Shown: positions 24,715 through 35,453 of the stretch, in pieces | Position numbering within the stretch: the first letter of the stretch is position 1 | Layout: each line of letters opens with the position of its first letter | DNA from: Glutinoglossum americanum | Lineage: Eukaryota > Ascomycota > Geoglossomycetes > Geoglossales > Geoglossaceae | Assembly: GCA_020080175.1 (NCBI GenBank) | Contig: JAGHQL010000087.1 | Span: 44,273-108,272 of the forward strand | Length of the DNA: 64,000 nt | Direction of reading: 5' to 3' | Program-made: the position numbers and the translations under genes | The notes under the pieces: model-generated | Database searches by the model: none | What the model was told of the DNA's origin: nothing | Seen by the model: only the letters and a program-made list of their open reading frames with translations

Positions 24715-25213
24715 CTACCTATTTTTCGTCTGCTTATATTGGAATCTCTTCCGTGTCCTAAATTATCAGGAAATCAGTACACAATACTCCAAAAACTAAT
24801 CCCATTCGGCCTCCTAAATGACAGCTCTTCCCAAATCCGCGAGTAAACTTACGGCGAGAACTCTCCTAACTTATGGCCCACCATATCCTCTGTGATAGTA
24901 ATATCATGATAGACCATCCCGTTGTGTACTTGGAACTTCAATCCCACGAAGTTTGGGAGAATAGTCGCCGCACGCGCAGTCGTTTTAATCGGCGGCTGTC
25001 TTGGGCCTAGACCGGTGCGCATTATGGGGAGACTATCCGAAGTTAAAGGGCAAAGTTAGCTAGCTAGTGTGGAGATGGAATGAAAGAGGACCAACGGAAC
25101 AATGTGTGGACCTGTAAATGAAGAAGTTAGCAGAAGCCAAGAACTCATCAATAGCAATATTGGAGATTACCTTTCCACACAGAGCGCGCGAGAAGCGCTC
25201 GCGTAGGGTGCAT
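24715..25213 (-). CDS. rsm19: Mitochondrial small-subunit ribosomal protein uS19m (Rsm19)
   Basis: This gene is split into four pieces, all short: 25213-25171 (43 nt), 25111-25096 (16 nt), 25032-24853 (180 nt) and 24757-24715 (43 nt), with introns of 59, 63 and 95 nt. The assembled 93-residue protein runs [24 protein letters not shown], then [37 protein letters not shown] and [15 protein letters not shown]. The length matches yeast Rsm19 (91 residues) and all signature uS19 motifs are present. It sits in the head of the mitochondrial 37S subunit. The second intron starts GTTGGT, a weak but phase-correct donor; the others are GTAATC and GTAAGT. It is divergent from mre11, with 220 bp between start codons, and its 3' end converges on taf10. 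Confidence 0.93.
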
Positions 25214-25433
25214 GTTGTACAATTTGGCCTGCTCAGACTAGAGCTTTGAAGATTTCGGAAGTTGATGACGTTGATTACTAAGCCATATACTGCGATGCGC
25301 GCTACTCGTAAACAGGCAAACATCGACAATGAGAGAAAGAGCGAGGAAATCAGCGGTACACAAAATTAATGTCTTGATATCGTCGATCCTATAGCTAAAG
25401 TTTCTATAACCTGCTGAAAAGGAACCATCCGAT
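25214..25433. promoter_or_regulatory. Shared divergent promoter rsm19/mre11
   Basis: Only 220 bp separate the start codons of the leftward mitochondrial ribosomal protein gene and the rightward mre11 gene, so both core promoters and 5' leaders must fit here. I see no clear TATA box. The arrangement suggests a nucleosome-free bidirectional promoter; which factors bind is not visible. Confidence 0.6.
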
Positions 25434-28104
25434 ATGCCGGCTCCGTCAGGTAGCTCCGACTGTACATACTGTTGTTGAAATCACAAAAAGAGCTGACCAA
25501 CCTGCTTTATCTTAGCTGCGGATACGATCCGTATTCTCATTGCGACTGACAGCCATGTGGGCTACAATGAACGAGACCCAATTCGAGGAGATGACAGCTG
25601 GAAAAGCTTCCATGAGGCCATGTGTTTAGCCAAAGAACAAGATGTTCGTCTATCCCTACCTTCATATTTACCCCAAACTGCTATTTACAGGCTCCTCATA
25701 GGTGGATATGGTGCTACTTGCTGGGGATCTATTCCACGACAACAAGCCGTCCAGAAAGTCTATGTACCAGGTTATGCGGTCATTGCGGATGAATTGTTAT
25801 GGGGAGAAGCCCTGTGAGTTGGAAATGCTGAGTGACGCAAGCGAGAACTTTCAAGGGTAAAGAGCTCGTACAAGACGCAGCAACCTTTGTGGTATATTGA
25901 CAGCGGATAGAGCTTTTAACCACGTGAACTACGAAGACCCCGATATCAATGTTGCCATCCCGGTTTTCTCAATACACGGAAATCATGACGATCCATCAGG
26001 GGTAGGAATGCTCATCCAGAGGCCTTAGGCGTACATTAAGCTCATGTGTTGCTAGGAAGGCCATCTATGCGCCCTCGATCTGCTACAAATCTCCGGGTTA
26101 TTGAATTACTACGGCCGTACTCCTGAATCAGACAACATCTCCGTCAAGCCCGTGCTGCTACAAAAGGGACACACAAAACTAGCACTATATGGGATGAGCA
26201 ACGTGAGAGACGAGAGGCTTTTCAGAACCTTTAGGGATGGCAAGGTCAAGTTCTTCAGACCAAACGTACAGCCGAAGGATTGGTTTAATCTGATGGCTGT
26301 GCATCAGAACCAGTGCGTTACGTCCTGCTGCCCGGTTTTTTCGCATACCCTAACTAACTATAACTACAAGCCATGCTTACACAGATACCGGTTATCTACC
26401 GGAAAATTTCCTCCCCGAGTTCCTCGATCTAGTGGTATGGGGTCATGAGCATGAGTGTCTCATCGACCCCCGGCTTAATCCTGAGATGTCCTTTCATGTC
26501 ATGCAACCTGGGTCTTCCGTAGCGACTTCCTTGTGCCCTGGCGAGGCGGTCTCCAAACATGTTGCTATTGCCAGTATCACAGCACGAGACTTTAAAGTCG
26601 AAAAGTTCAGACTGAAAACTGTAAGGCCGTTTGTAATGAAGGAGGTCGTCCTGAGCGAAGAGAAGCAACTCAAGGGCTTAGCTAAAAAGGAGAATAATCG
26701 CACTCAGTTAACGCAATACTTAGTGGAGGTTGTGGAGAATTTGATTGAAGAAGCAAAGACTGAATGGTTGGAAGTCCAGGAGGATGAAGATGATGAAGAG
26801 CGGGAAGTGCCACTCCCACTAGTGCGCCTAAGGATTGAATACTCAGCTCCTGACGGCGGAAAGTTCGATTGCGAAAACCCTCAGAGATTTTCGAATCGGT
26901 TTGTTGGAAAAGTCGCCAACGTCAATGATGTGGTGCAGTTCTATAGGAAAAAGTCCGGAATGACCCGTAAGTCAACAAGTTCCGCGGTCTATAGTATGCG
27001 CCTGGACTAACTAAGCCTCAGGCAAGGGCAAGGATGACGCAGAAATGCCGGAAGAATCGGTAATTGCACAATTATCCATTGACAACGTGAAAGTGGAGAA
27101 GCTGGTGCGAGAGTTCCTCACGGCCCAGAGCTTGACTATCCTACCTCAGAACTCCTTCGGGGACGCGGTTAGCCAGTATGTAGACAAGGATGACAAGCAT
27201 GCTATGGAGACATTTGTGAACCAGAGTCTCGAGAACCAATTCAAGCATCTCATGGTCCTCGACCGTGATGACGAAGAGCTCCAGGATGCTATGGATGAGT
27301 ACAGGGCCAAACTTGAAGAGATGTTTGCGGCTGGGCACTTGAAAATGGCAAGCGTTCGCTCCCGCCTGCTACTGAGCTTTTTATACTAATACTGTACGTA
27401 GAAGAAGAGGAAACTGAGGCCTAAGCCAGATAATTGGGACTCAGATCTTGACGGAGAATGGGATGCCCAGCCCGCAGCTCGCATCCATTCAGAGGAGGCT
27501 GAAGACGATGCCGATGAAGTTGCATCTCTTCGATCTACAACGCCCGCACCGCGCGGCCGCGGAAAACCTGCAGCCGGAAGAGGAAAGAAACCTGCAGCGC
27601 CCAAGAAGGCAGCAGCTCCCACCCGAGGCGGACGTGGCAAGAAGGTAGTCCAAGAGGAAAGCGAGGACGAAGATGTCGTGATGATCGACGACGACGAGGA
27701 GGAAGAAGAACCTCCACCCAAGCCCACTCGTTCGACAAGGGCCGCTGCAGCGACAAGAGGAGCCGCAGCCACGGCATCCAGACCACCACCAGCAGCGACT
27801 AAACGCGCACCTCCTCGAGCAGCAGCACTCAAACAATCCAAAATCACCTCTCAGCTCGCAAGTCAGGCCAGCACGAGGGGGAGAAAGGCAGCACAGGAAC
27901 TGGTGCGCCCCCATATACGCTATCCCTTGCACACGCACACATACACCTCCCAAAGAGCAAAAGTATAATTAGTAATACAGTAAACTGACTTATTAATTTA
28001 CAAAACAGAGCGAAGACGAGATCTCGGATGACGATGACGATGCATTTGAACCCCCTCCCCTTGTAGCAAGACCACCAAGGAGGAGGGGTTTGCCAATGGG
28101 TTAG
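25434..28104 (+). CDS. mre11: Double-strand-break repair nuclease Mre11
   Basis: Nine exons: 25434-25449, 25516-25643, 25702-25856, 25911-26001, 26056-26312, 26371-26966, 27022-27353, 27402-27902 and 28009-28104. All junctions are in phase and give 723 residues. The five phosphodiesterase motifs of the Mn-dependent nuclease are visible after splicing: [52 protein letters not shown] and [12 protein letters not shown]. The Mre11 DNA-binding (cap) domain follows, with [13 protein letters not shown] and [15 protein letters not shown]. The C-terminus is a long Gly-Arg-rich and Lys/Ala-rich disordered tail ending in a conserved acidic block, [16 protein letters not shown]. Mre11 works with Rad50 and Nbs1/Xrs2 in end resection and telomere upkeep. 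The first exon is only 16 nt. Introns 2 and 7 begin GTTCGT and GTTCGC, unusual donors that are nevertheless required by phase and homology. Confidence 0.95.
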
Positions 28105-29300
28105 TTAAAATTAAACTAAGGGGTGGAATATTCATGGCGTCGGGAGGTCAACTGATTACTCATCCATCTCTTACCTTTTTGCTTGCTCCTCTGCGCGATC
28201 CAGGCGATCTCACTCCACCCTAGCTACCTACCTACCTGCCGCCGGCGGCGGCGGCGCTCAGAGCCCCCCTCTTCCCCCATGGCTAATAGACCGATAAATG
28301 GTATGGCTTTATTTACTTGCCACGCATACATAATTAACACGAAAAACAAGGCCGGTGTGTACGTATTTACGTGCGTACACACTTGGCATATGCATTGAGC
28401 GCTGGGTGCAGCTATCGCTAGTACTATCGAGAACTGCCGAGAAGTTTAGGTGTAAACCGCATATATTTCTATTCATATCAGGAAAAACAGCATTACCAGC
28501 AAATTGTATTGTACTATAATGTTAGCATCGGGAACCTCCTTCAGTGCTGTTTTAATATATATATATATTGAATTTTAGTATATTTACCCTCTGTCTTGAT
28601 AATTACTTTATATTATTTCTGCATCTTACCAACTAGTCTACTTGATTTTTAATTTAAAATTTGTTTTTATACTTCTATAATAGCTTTTTGTAACTAATTA
28701 AATATTATATAACTCAATTCTTTTTAACTATATATTATATTAAATAATCAAAAAATCTTATTTTATATTAATTATTAATAAAAAAATAATATTAAAATAA
28801 ATTTTAATTATAAAATTTTTTTTATAATTTAAGTATAAATATTTTTTATTTATTTATATTAAATTGACAAAGTTAATTAAACTAATTTTTAACAAATATT
28901 AACTAAATAAATAAAGTGTTTATATAGATATAATTAATTTTATAATTATACCAATTAATGTATATATATAGTAAGTAATACAGCATAATGAGTGACATAC
29001 TCTATTACTTATATTAATCTTTTTAACAAAATTACAATTATCTCTATAATAAAATATGCCCACTATACAAAATGAAGTTTAAATATAAACTGCTCTTTAT
29101 ACTATGTAAAATGACTTTCAGATAAGCTTTCGATCTGCTGCAGTACTCTTCTCTATATTATTGAAAATACTCTAGCAATGATATAAGAAAATTTACTTTC
29201 ATATAGAAACAATTATTAACTCTTAAAAACTTAATTTCTTTAAATAGCAAGTTATTGTCCAAAAAGTTCTTGACCTATACGATCAAGAATTTTCACTAGG
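28105..29300. other. Transition into AT-rich RIP-like block
   Basis: After the mre11 stop the composition stays normal until about 28,500, including a (GCC)n-like tract at about 28,239-28,258. It then becomes extremely AT-rich, with an (AT)n tract at 28,553-28,568. I see no readable gene. The TpA-rich, C- and G-poor character is what repeat-induced point mutation leaves behind. Confidence 0.6.
28553..28568. repeat. (AT)n microsatellite
   Basis: A run of alternating A and T lies at the start of the AT-rich block, close to the visible composition boundary. Confidence 0.9.
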
Positions 29301-30157
29301 ACTATATGAGGTAAAAGATATAATCAACTTACTTTGCAAAATATATGATATATTATATGTTAGACCACACTGAGCTTCGAACTTCATACGATGACAACTA
29401 GAGCTTTAGATACATTTGTTGTATCTATACAACTACTAAAGGGCCAAATATAAAGATCCAGAAATAATTTACATATAGTTTGATTGTTTTTGCAATACTA
29501 TCACAAAGCATGGGACTTTCGAGTTAGATATCTGAAACTTCAACAAGATAGGGTTTTTGATAGGCTAGATCTTATCCATCCTTATTGTTACCTTATTCGA
29601 AGGCTATAGAAAAGTAAAGAAAATTCAGCCTGGCAATCAGGAATAGGTTATGGTAATCCAAGCTATATGATGAGATGATGAAGCTATCTCTCTATACTTG
29701 ATAGTTGTAAGCAAAACTTACCTTAAAAGCTAATACTGCAATAGCCCTTTCCTACCTAAATAAATAGTTAATCTCTTAGAAACTAGTTGGATGAATAACT
29801 ACATTAGTATTGATTAGATTAAGTACTTTAACAAGTATTTGTGCCCTTGTATGATAGGTAGGAAGCATCTCCTGATACTCGATGACTATAAGAATTACCA
29901 CTCAGCTAAATTCGAGAACTACTGTAGAGAGAACAACATTATCACACTTTGCATGCCTCCGCACTCATTCCACCTACTCCAGTCACTAGATGTTAGGTGT
30001 TTCAGTATGTTAAAGTGGTCATACGGCAGGGAAATTAAGAAGCTCATATATAACTACATTCATCACATTACTAAACCTGACTTTTTCTTTGCCTTTTACA
30101 TAGTGTTCTGAGTTACATTCTGTCCTAAAAATGTATAAGAAGGTTTTCGGAGGGCAG
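29301..30157 (+). pseudogene. Decayed Fot1/pogo-type transposase (DDE superfamily)
   Basis: A degenerate coding frame with many stops is still readable on the plus strand. Near 29,610 there is QPGNQE followed by VMVIQA. From 29,839 on there is an open stretch with HLLILDDYKNYHSAKFENYC, then IITLCMPPHSFHLLQSLDV. These are the second Asp block and the third Asp (LDV) block of the pogo/Fot DDD catalytic core. The first Asp region upstream is too decayed to place. Stops are mainly TAA/TAG where CAA/CAG or TGG would be expected, which fits C-to-T and G-to-A mutation. The 3' end is cut by an LTR fragment at 30,158. Confidence 0.8.
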
Positions 30158-30268
30158 TGTTATGGTGGCTACCAAGTAAAAGCCTGGCTAGCTACCAAAC
30201 AAGCTGAGGGAGAGAGCTAACCCTAAGGAAGACTGGTAGAGTATAAGAGAAACTACTCTACACGTAAT
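30158..30268 (-). repeat. LTR-B fragment, reverse orientation
   Basis: The sequence starts TGTTATGGTGGCTACC and runs with clear similarity to the reverse complement of the right end of the LTR-B family (compare 48,770-48,881). After 111 bp it is interrupted by the LTR-A copy that starts at 30,269. The rest of this LTR-B copy was not found to the right of the interruption. Confidence 0.75.
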
Positions 30269-30678
30269 TGTCATGACTTGTAGTCGGTTACCTGGTGAGG
30301 CCCCTGAGCCTCCGCGGCTGAGTAATCAGCTCACGTAATATCGACGACGTCTTATCCATATGTAATGTAATCTCCCAGCCATTATGTATTTGCCGTCATG
30401 TATATATATGATTCACTAGCTTCCTGCTTGGAGGTCAGTGATTAGTCTTTTATATTTCCTACCTGTTAAAATCAAGTTTATCTTACCTGCCATACATTCT
30501 AAGTTAGACCAACATGTAGTAGTCCTTAAACTATTGAGTCAACCCATTAGCTCTTATATATCTAAGTCTTATTTACACGTAGGTCAGGCGGCTAGCTATT
30601 ATTGTTGCTACTAGGTACGATACCATACTGTTACCGAACCTTCCGAGGACCCTTGGCATCAGAGTACCTTCGTGTCGC
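30269..30678 (-). repeat. LTR-A copy, reverse orientation (left palindrome arm)
   Basis: This starts TGTCATGACTTGTAGTCGG and reads as the reverse complement of the next feature over nearly its full length. It lacks the last ~25-30 bp of the family (it stops at CTTCGTGTCGC), where the forward copy begins. With the forward copy it forms an imperfect palindrome whose arms are about 410 bp. No gag or pol reading frame is present, so I interpret it as a solo LTR. Confidence 0.8.
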
Positions 30679-31139
30679 TGTAAGAACTCTCGATGTCAAG
30701 ACGACACAAAGGCACTCTAACGTCGAGGGATCTAGAGGGTTCGATAATAGTATGACGTCGCACCCCGCAGTGATGACGATGGCTGGCCGACTAGTCTATG
30801 TCTAGATGTACAAGGACTAATAGATAGACTTGATGGTCGATAGTTCAGGATGACTTGATATCGGCCCAGTTTAGAATGTAAAATAAACGGAATAAACTTG
30901 ATTCTAGTAAGCAGGAGATGTAAAAGAACTGATCGTTAACCTCCAGCAGGAGGCCAGCGAACCGCTTATATACACGATGAGCATTCAACAATAAAATAGA
31001 CGTCATAAAGCAATAAGGATATACACTTGCAGAATCTATATAGCCATATAGACGAGTCGCTGTTTGCATAACCCGAACTAGTTACTTGGCCACAGAGGCC
31101 TAAATAGCCTTGCCGGGTAACCGACTGCAGGTCATGATA
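30679..31139 (+). repeat. LTR-A copy, forward, full length (461 bp)
   Basis: This begins TGTAAGAACTCTCGATG and ends GTCATGATA (family consensus ...CATGACA), the TG...CA ends of LTR retrotransposons. It matches the interrupted copy at 47,876-49,078 along its length. It joins the reverse copy at 30,678/30,679. I found no matching 5-bp target duplication (GTCGC on the left, CCTTT on the right), so the right flank has probably been rearranged. Confidence 0.8.
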
Positions 31140-33074
31140 CCTTTGTTACATCATTATGCTACTATGTAGCTGGTATAAAGAGATCACCTAAGGTGTACAC
31201 TTCTAAGAGTCAGGTCTAGACTAATGCTTAGATTCTAGATCTATCATTTTCATCAACTAGAGGTTAGATTTCAACCAATGCTTATAGAGAGTTAGTTAGA
31301 AAGTAGATCCTGATGTTTTAGATAGCTATGCCATATATAGAACTATCTTGCCAATAGTTATCAGTAGTCTTAAGATTAGTAAAAAGTAATAAAATACTGT
31401 ATAGCCTGTTAGCTGATGGAGTTTGTATTTAGTGCTTCACCTTGATGACATTTCGACCCTCTGCCATGCTATAATATATGCCTAAGTACGTATGACTAAA
31501 AGCTCAGTAAGCTATAGTGAGAAGTATGACCAGACTATGAGTATAGCTTAACCAATCTTCTTAGTAGCTAAACCTTAGTATAGTCAAGTTTTCATAAGTG
31601 GCCTTGATTTAAATAAAGGTTACTTAAAGCCCAATTGACGATCAAATAAACTAAATATTCTCTTGTGTACAGTTTTTATAGAAGAGCTTAAGGTATGGAA
31701 GCAGTCAGAGAAAGTAGGTGAAGCTGAACTATTATCTGCACTAACTGTTCAAGGATAATTAGCAAAGCTAAGACAAGCTGAAGAGGATCTATTAGTATGA
31801 GCTAGCATTACATTTATAAAAGAAGACCAACGAGCAATTGAATATATCAGAATCAATTTTGAGACTACAGAACAAAAAAGTACCTTACTAATAGAAAATA
31901 TGTAAAGAAGACGGTATTGAGAAGTGGTACATTAATATAGGGGCCGAGACAAGATGGATGGCTAAAAGTAGAGCAAGAATTGATAGGTAAAAGGAAGAAA
32001 GAGAAAAGAAAGTTGAGTTAGAAATGGCAATAAATTTATATATCTTGAGGTTCATTTAAACTAACTTGTAGTAGTGAGGATGATAGAGTGGTCACATGAC
32101 TTAGTGGTACCTTATGTGATATGGAACCCCCAGTTTCCTAATACAGAATTGTCTACACATAAATTACTTATATAATTTCTTTAGTAGCTTATATATATAA
32201 ATAGATTAATTTCTAATATTTTTAACTTAGTAAGTTATTGATTTTATAATTTTATATAATAATACTACTCAGGCTAAATGAAGTTTATCTTTAATCACTT
32301 TTTAATAAAATTCAATATACTTAAGGATATTTTAGAAACAAATATTGAACAGCTTTTAAAGTAGCTCTTTAATAATTATAGAAGTATATTTGAGTTTAAA
32401 CAAGTAGTAAAATAATCATTTACTAGTACTTCTATAAGTTATTATACTTACTATTATTTTGTTTTAAGAATACTTAAATAACTATCTGGAAAAAGTTAAA
32501 CTGATTAGTATAGAATAGTACAAGTGATTTATTAAGTTGTGAAGAAGAGATGTATAGAATAACAAGGGTATGTTAGTTATTAAATTGTAGAAGTTAAACT
32601 ATTTCCTCAAACTGTAAAAGAATAATAGTAATTTTCTTCATAATCTATGATAGTTTGTTAAAGAAGTATAAGGAATACAGTTAGCGTTACCTATACCACT
32701 TCTACTTGCTTCGCTAGATTGGTGCCAGCACAGCGCCTGCATTTTGAGGGCTTTCAGGTATAATATCATATATCGCAGACCCCACATCCCTTTTGTAGGG
32801 GGTCGCTGACCTCATTAGAAAGACAGTGATTAATTCTATTATATATTAAATAACAACAGATTCTAGTTCTTTATATAGCTATACCACAAAAGTGTAATGC
32901 TATATAACCTGATCGTTTAGCCATAGCAGTCATACTGACTGTGTAGATACTGGCACACTACCATTGCAACTTATCAGACCTACGTTAAGATCTAACAAGA
33001 AGGTTATAAAATTATATATAAGTTTTGTTAAAAATTATTAGTACATTATGTTTAATATATTGACTGAGATGAAC
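31140..33074. other. AT-rich, RIP-like block with unidentified coding debris
   Basis: Most of this stretch is AT-rich with no open frame. Around 31,680-32,040 a plus-strand frame with several stops reads like a charged, helical protein segment (for instance KVWKQSEKVGEAELL), perhaps the tail of a transposase or another mobile protein. A patch of normal composition lies at about 32,690-32,830 and contains a small inverted repeat (GACCCC ... GGGGGTC). I cannot identify either. Confidence 0.45.
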
Positions 33075-33076
33075 TA

Positions 33077-33137
33077 ACGTAATCCACCACCAAGCCGGCC
33101 GCACCACCGAACCAGCTAATTTCCCACCACCACTACT
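33077..33137 (+). repeat. Left terminal inverted repeat of the pogo element
   Basis: About 60 bp, rich in CCACC motifs, matches the reverse complement of the right end with about six mismatches. Several of these are C/T or A/G differences. Confidence 0.9.
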
Positions 33138-33171
33138 CTATAGAATTCAACACATAATATCTCTACCAAAA

Positions 33172-34821
33172 ATGACTTTTTCGGCTCGAAAAGAAGCAGA
33201 TTTGCAGCTGGCACTAGCTGCTCTACGAACAGGCCAAATAAAATGTGTCAGACTGGCCGCTAGGACATTCAAAGTCCCCTATGAAACACTGCGCCAACGC
33301 TGTAATGGAACTGCGTCCCGGCTCGACACTCCCGCCAATGGCTTGATTTTGGCTCCCGAGCAGCAAGAGGTGGTTAAAGAGCGCGTTCTCGACTTGGATT
33401 TGAGAGGTCTAGCAGTGCGACTATACGATATTCGAGCCATGGCCAATCTTCTGCTGGCCAAGCAGCATTGCGGGCCAGTAGGTAAACATTGGCCTGAACG
33501 ATTCGTAAAGCGTCATCCTGAGCTGACGACGCACATTCTACGCAAGTACGACTACCAAAGAGCCAAATGCGAAGATTCCCGAGTAATACAGCCATGGTTT
33601 GACCTAGTGGCTAACACCAAAGCTAAATACGGTATTTTAGAAGAGGATATCTACAATTTTGATGAAAGTGGCTTTCAGATGGGCAAAATTGGCCATGGAA
33701 CGGTAGTGACAGGTTCTGAACGGCGCGTTCGGCCAAAGCACGTTCAGCCAGGCAATACCGAGTAAACATCGGTCATCATTGCCATTAACACAACCGGCTG
33801 GACGATGCCGCCAACAGTGATTTTCAAGGCCAAGACTGCAGATCCTTCTTGGTGGCAGCATTCGGGCCTCCCGGGCGATTGGCAGCTCGAGATGTCAGAG
33901 AAAGAATGGACTACGGATGATATCGGACAGCGTTGGATCCAGCGATTTGATGCTATCACGACGCAGCGAACAAAGGGCTCTTGACAACTCTTAATTCTTG
34001 ACAGACATGGGAGTCACAACACTGTGGCATTTGATGCTTTTTGTCATGAGCGGCATATCATGCCACTCTATATGCCCGCACACTCATCACATCTACTACA
34101 ACCGCTAGATGTTGGCTGCTTTGGCCCACTCAAAACAGCATATGGAAATGCCGTATGCAATCAAATCAGACTCGGCTATCACCATATCGACAAGCTAAGC
34201 TTCTTGGATAGCTTTAAGAGCGCTTTTCGAGTGTCTTTTACTGCCGAAAATGTCAAGGGAGCATTTAGAGGCTCAGGGCTAGTACCATTTGACCCTGAAC
34301 ATGTCATCTCTAAGCTAGATGTTGTCGTCGACCCTCCGACACCCCCGATTGCTCCACCGCCAGAGCAGCTCACCTGGGAGTCGCAGACACCTCACAACAG
34401 TATTGAAATCGCCTGTCAGGCCGAGTACATTATAGAGCGCGTCAAAAGACACCAAGGGAGCTCCCTGACGCCTATTGTTGAGGCGCTGACGCAGGCCACC
34501 AAGGGTGCTACCATGATTGTTTCGGCAATGGCGCTGGTAGCTGACGAGAACAAGCGACTCCGGGAGGTTGTTGACACTCTGACAGCGCAAAAAACACGTA
34601 AAAGACGACGATTGATACGCGATGGAGGGCTTTCGGTTCAAGAACATACTGATTTGGATACTGAAAGTGCTATATTAGTACAGCTAGGCGCCGACGAGCG
34701 TCGAGCGGCTACATGGGCAAGCGGGCGCTCAAAAGCACCATGGCGATGTGGGCGATGTGGCAATACCGGTCACTACAAAAATTCATGTCGATCGGGTGCT
34801 TCAGGGCCGGCTTCAGCTTAA
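33172..34821 (+). pseudogene. Pogo/Fot transposase with two in-frame stops
   Basis: A 549-codon frame is interrupted by TAA at 33,763 and TGA at about 33,982; no frameshift separates the three open parts. The N-terminus has a psq-like helix-turn-helix (LALAALRTGQIKCVRLAART...YETLRQRC) and a CENP-B/Tc5-type second helix-turn-helix (GKHWPERFVKRHPEL). The catalytic core keeps all three Asp: YNFDESGF, LLILDRHGSHNT and LLQPLDVGCFGPLK. The C-terminus carries a CCHC zinc knuckle (CGRCGNTGHYKNSC, spacing C-x2-C-x4-H-x4-C) after a coiled-coil-like stretch. Each stop could have come from one C-to-T change (CAA to TAA, CGA to TGA), as RIP produces. As written, no full transposase is made. Confidence 0.92.
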
Positions 34822-34886
34822 ACTGCTAGAACATTGACTATATCCTTGATTTTGGTGGTTAAAATCGCATCATTCCCGCAGGAGGG

Positions 34887-34947
34887 AGTGGTGGTGGTGG
34901 GAAATTGGCCGGTTCGGTGGTGCGGCCGGCTCGATGGTGGATTACGT
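34887..34947 (-). repeat. Right terminal inverted repeat of the pogo element
   Basis: This is the inverted partner of 33,077-33,137. The TA target duplication follows it immediately at 34,948-34,949. Confidence 0.9.
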
Positions 34948-34949
34948 TA

Positions 34950-35253
34950 GTATATGAAAAACTAGTAACAGAGCCCCCCATTCAATATTTGCCCATTCCA
35001 GATGTAATGCACAGAGTATTTCAATCACTTTGAAGTATGGACTGAGGCCGTCACTGAATGCTTTGATTCTTTGAATAATTAACCTCCCACGCCATTTCAC
35101 TTTGGAGATGGCCTCGCAGTTCTGAACCTCTGCTATTAAATTCTTGGGAGATACACATTCTGAGAATTGGCTTTTCTCACTTTGAGACAATGACGCGAGG
35201 AAGCTTTTCTTCGCTATACGGAAGAGCTCGCTATTGTCGGCTACTGTCGACAT
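34950..35253 (-). pseudogene. Fragment of a STAND/NLR N-terminal helical domain
   Basis: About 100 codons from a Met at 35,253 read like the helical N-terminal domain seen in front of NACHT domains in many fungal STAND proteins (DUF7708-like). It has FLASLSQSEKSQF, then IIQRIKAFSDGLSPYFKVIEILC and WGALLLVFHI. The frame is open up to the TA where the pogo element is inserted. The DNA on the far side of the element (below 33,075) is AT-rich and does not continue the domain, so the gene is truncated. No NACHT part of it is in the window. Confidence 0.6.
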
Positions 35254-35453
35254 GGTATCTATACAATAGGCTGTCGAGTTTTGAGGATAGTTATCTAGCG
35301 GGCTTGCACACTTTATATCCGCTGGTGGAGGACGATGTGGCCCGCGATTTCGGTGTTGGTTCGCCTTGTGCGTTGGCGGCTGGGCTTGGCAGCACTGCCC
35401 CGGGCTGATTTGTCGAAATCGCCTTCTATGACCGCGGAGCCTTTCTCTACTAC

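Larger units (their letters stand above)
33077..34947 (+). mobile_element. Fot1/pogo-type DNA transposon, structurally complete
   Basis: The element is 1,871 bp. Its ends are imperfect inverted repeats of about 60 bp (ACGTAATCCACC... at the left; the reverse complement of the same at the right), and it is flanked by TA on both sides (33,075-33,076 and 34,948-34,949), the target duplication of the Tc1/mariner-pogo superfamily. One transposase frame fills the interior, broken by two in-frame stops. Composition is normal, in sharp contrast with the AT-rich DNA on the left, so the copy is young compared with its surroundings. Confidence 0.93.

Noticed and set aside
30700-30770. GGTTCGATAATAG in LTR-A resembles a tRNA B-box
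   Set aside because: No matching A-box, cloverleaf or anticodon arm can be drawn around it, and it recurs only within the LTR copies.
30845-31069. Open frame of 74 codons on the minus strand, with a similar frame at 48,053-48,247
   Set aside because: Both frames are the same stretch of the LTR-A repeat read in reverse. The shared peptide reflects repeat copies, not a conserved gene.
30674-31144. LTR-A forward as a clean insertion inside LTR-A reverse
   Set aside because: The bases on either side (GTCGC and CCTTT) do not form a target duplication, and the missing end of the reverse copy was not found on the right.
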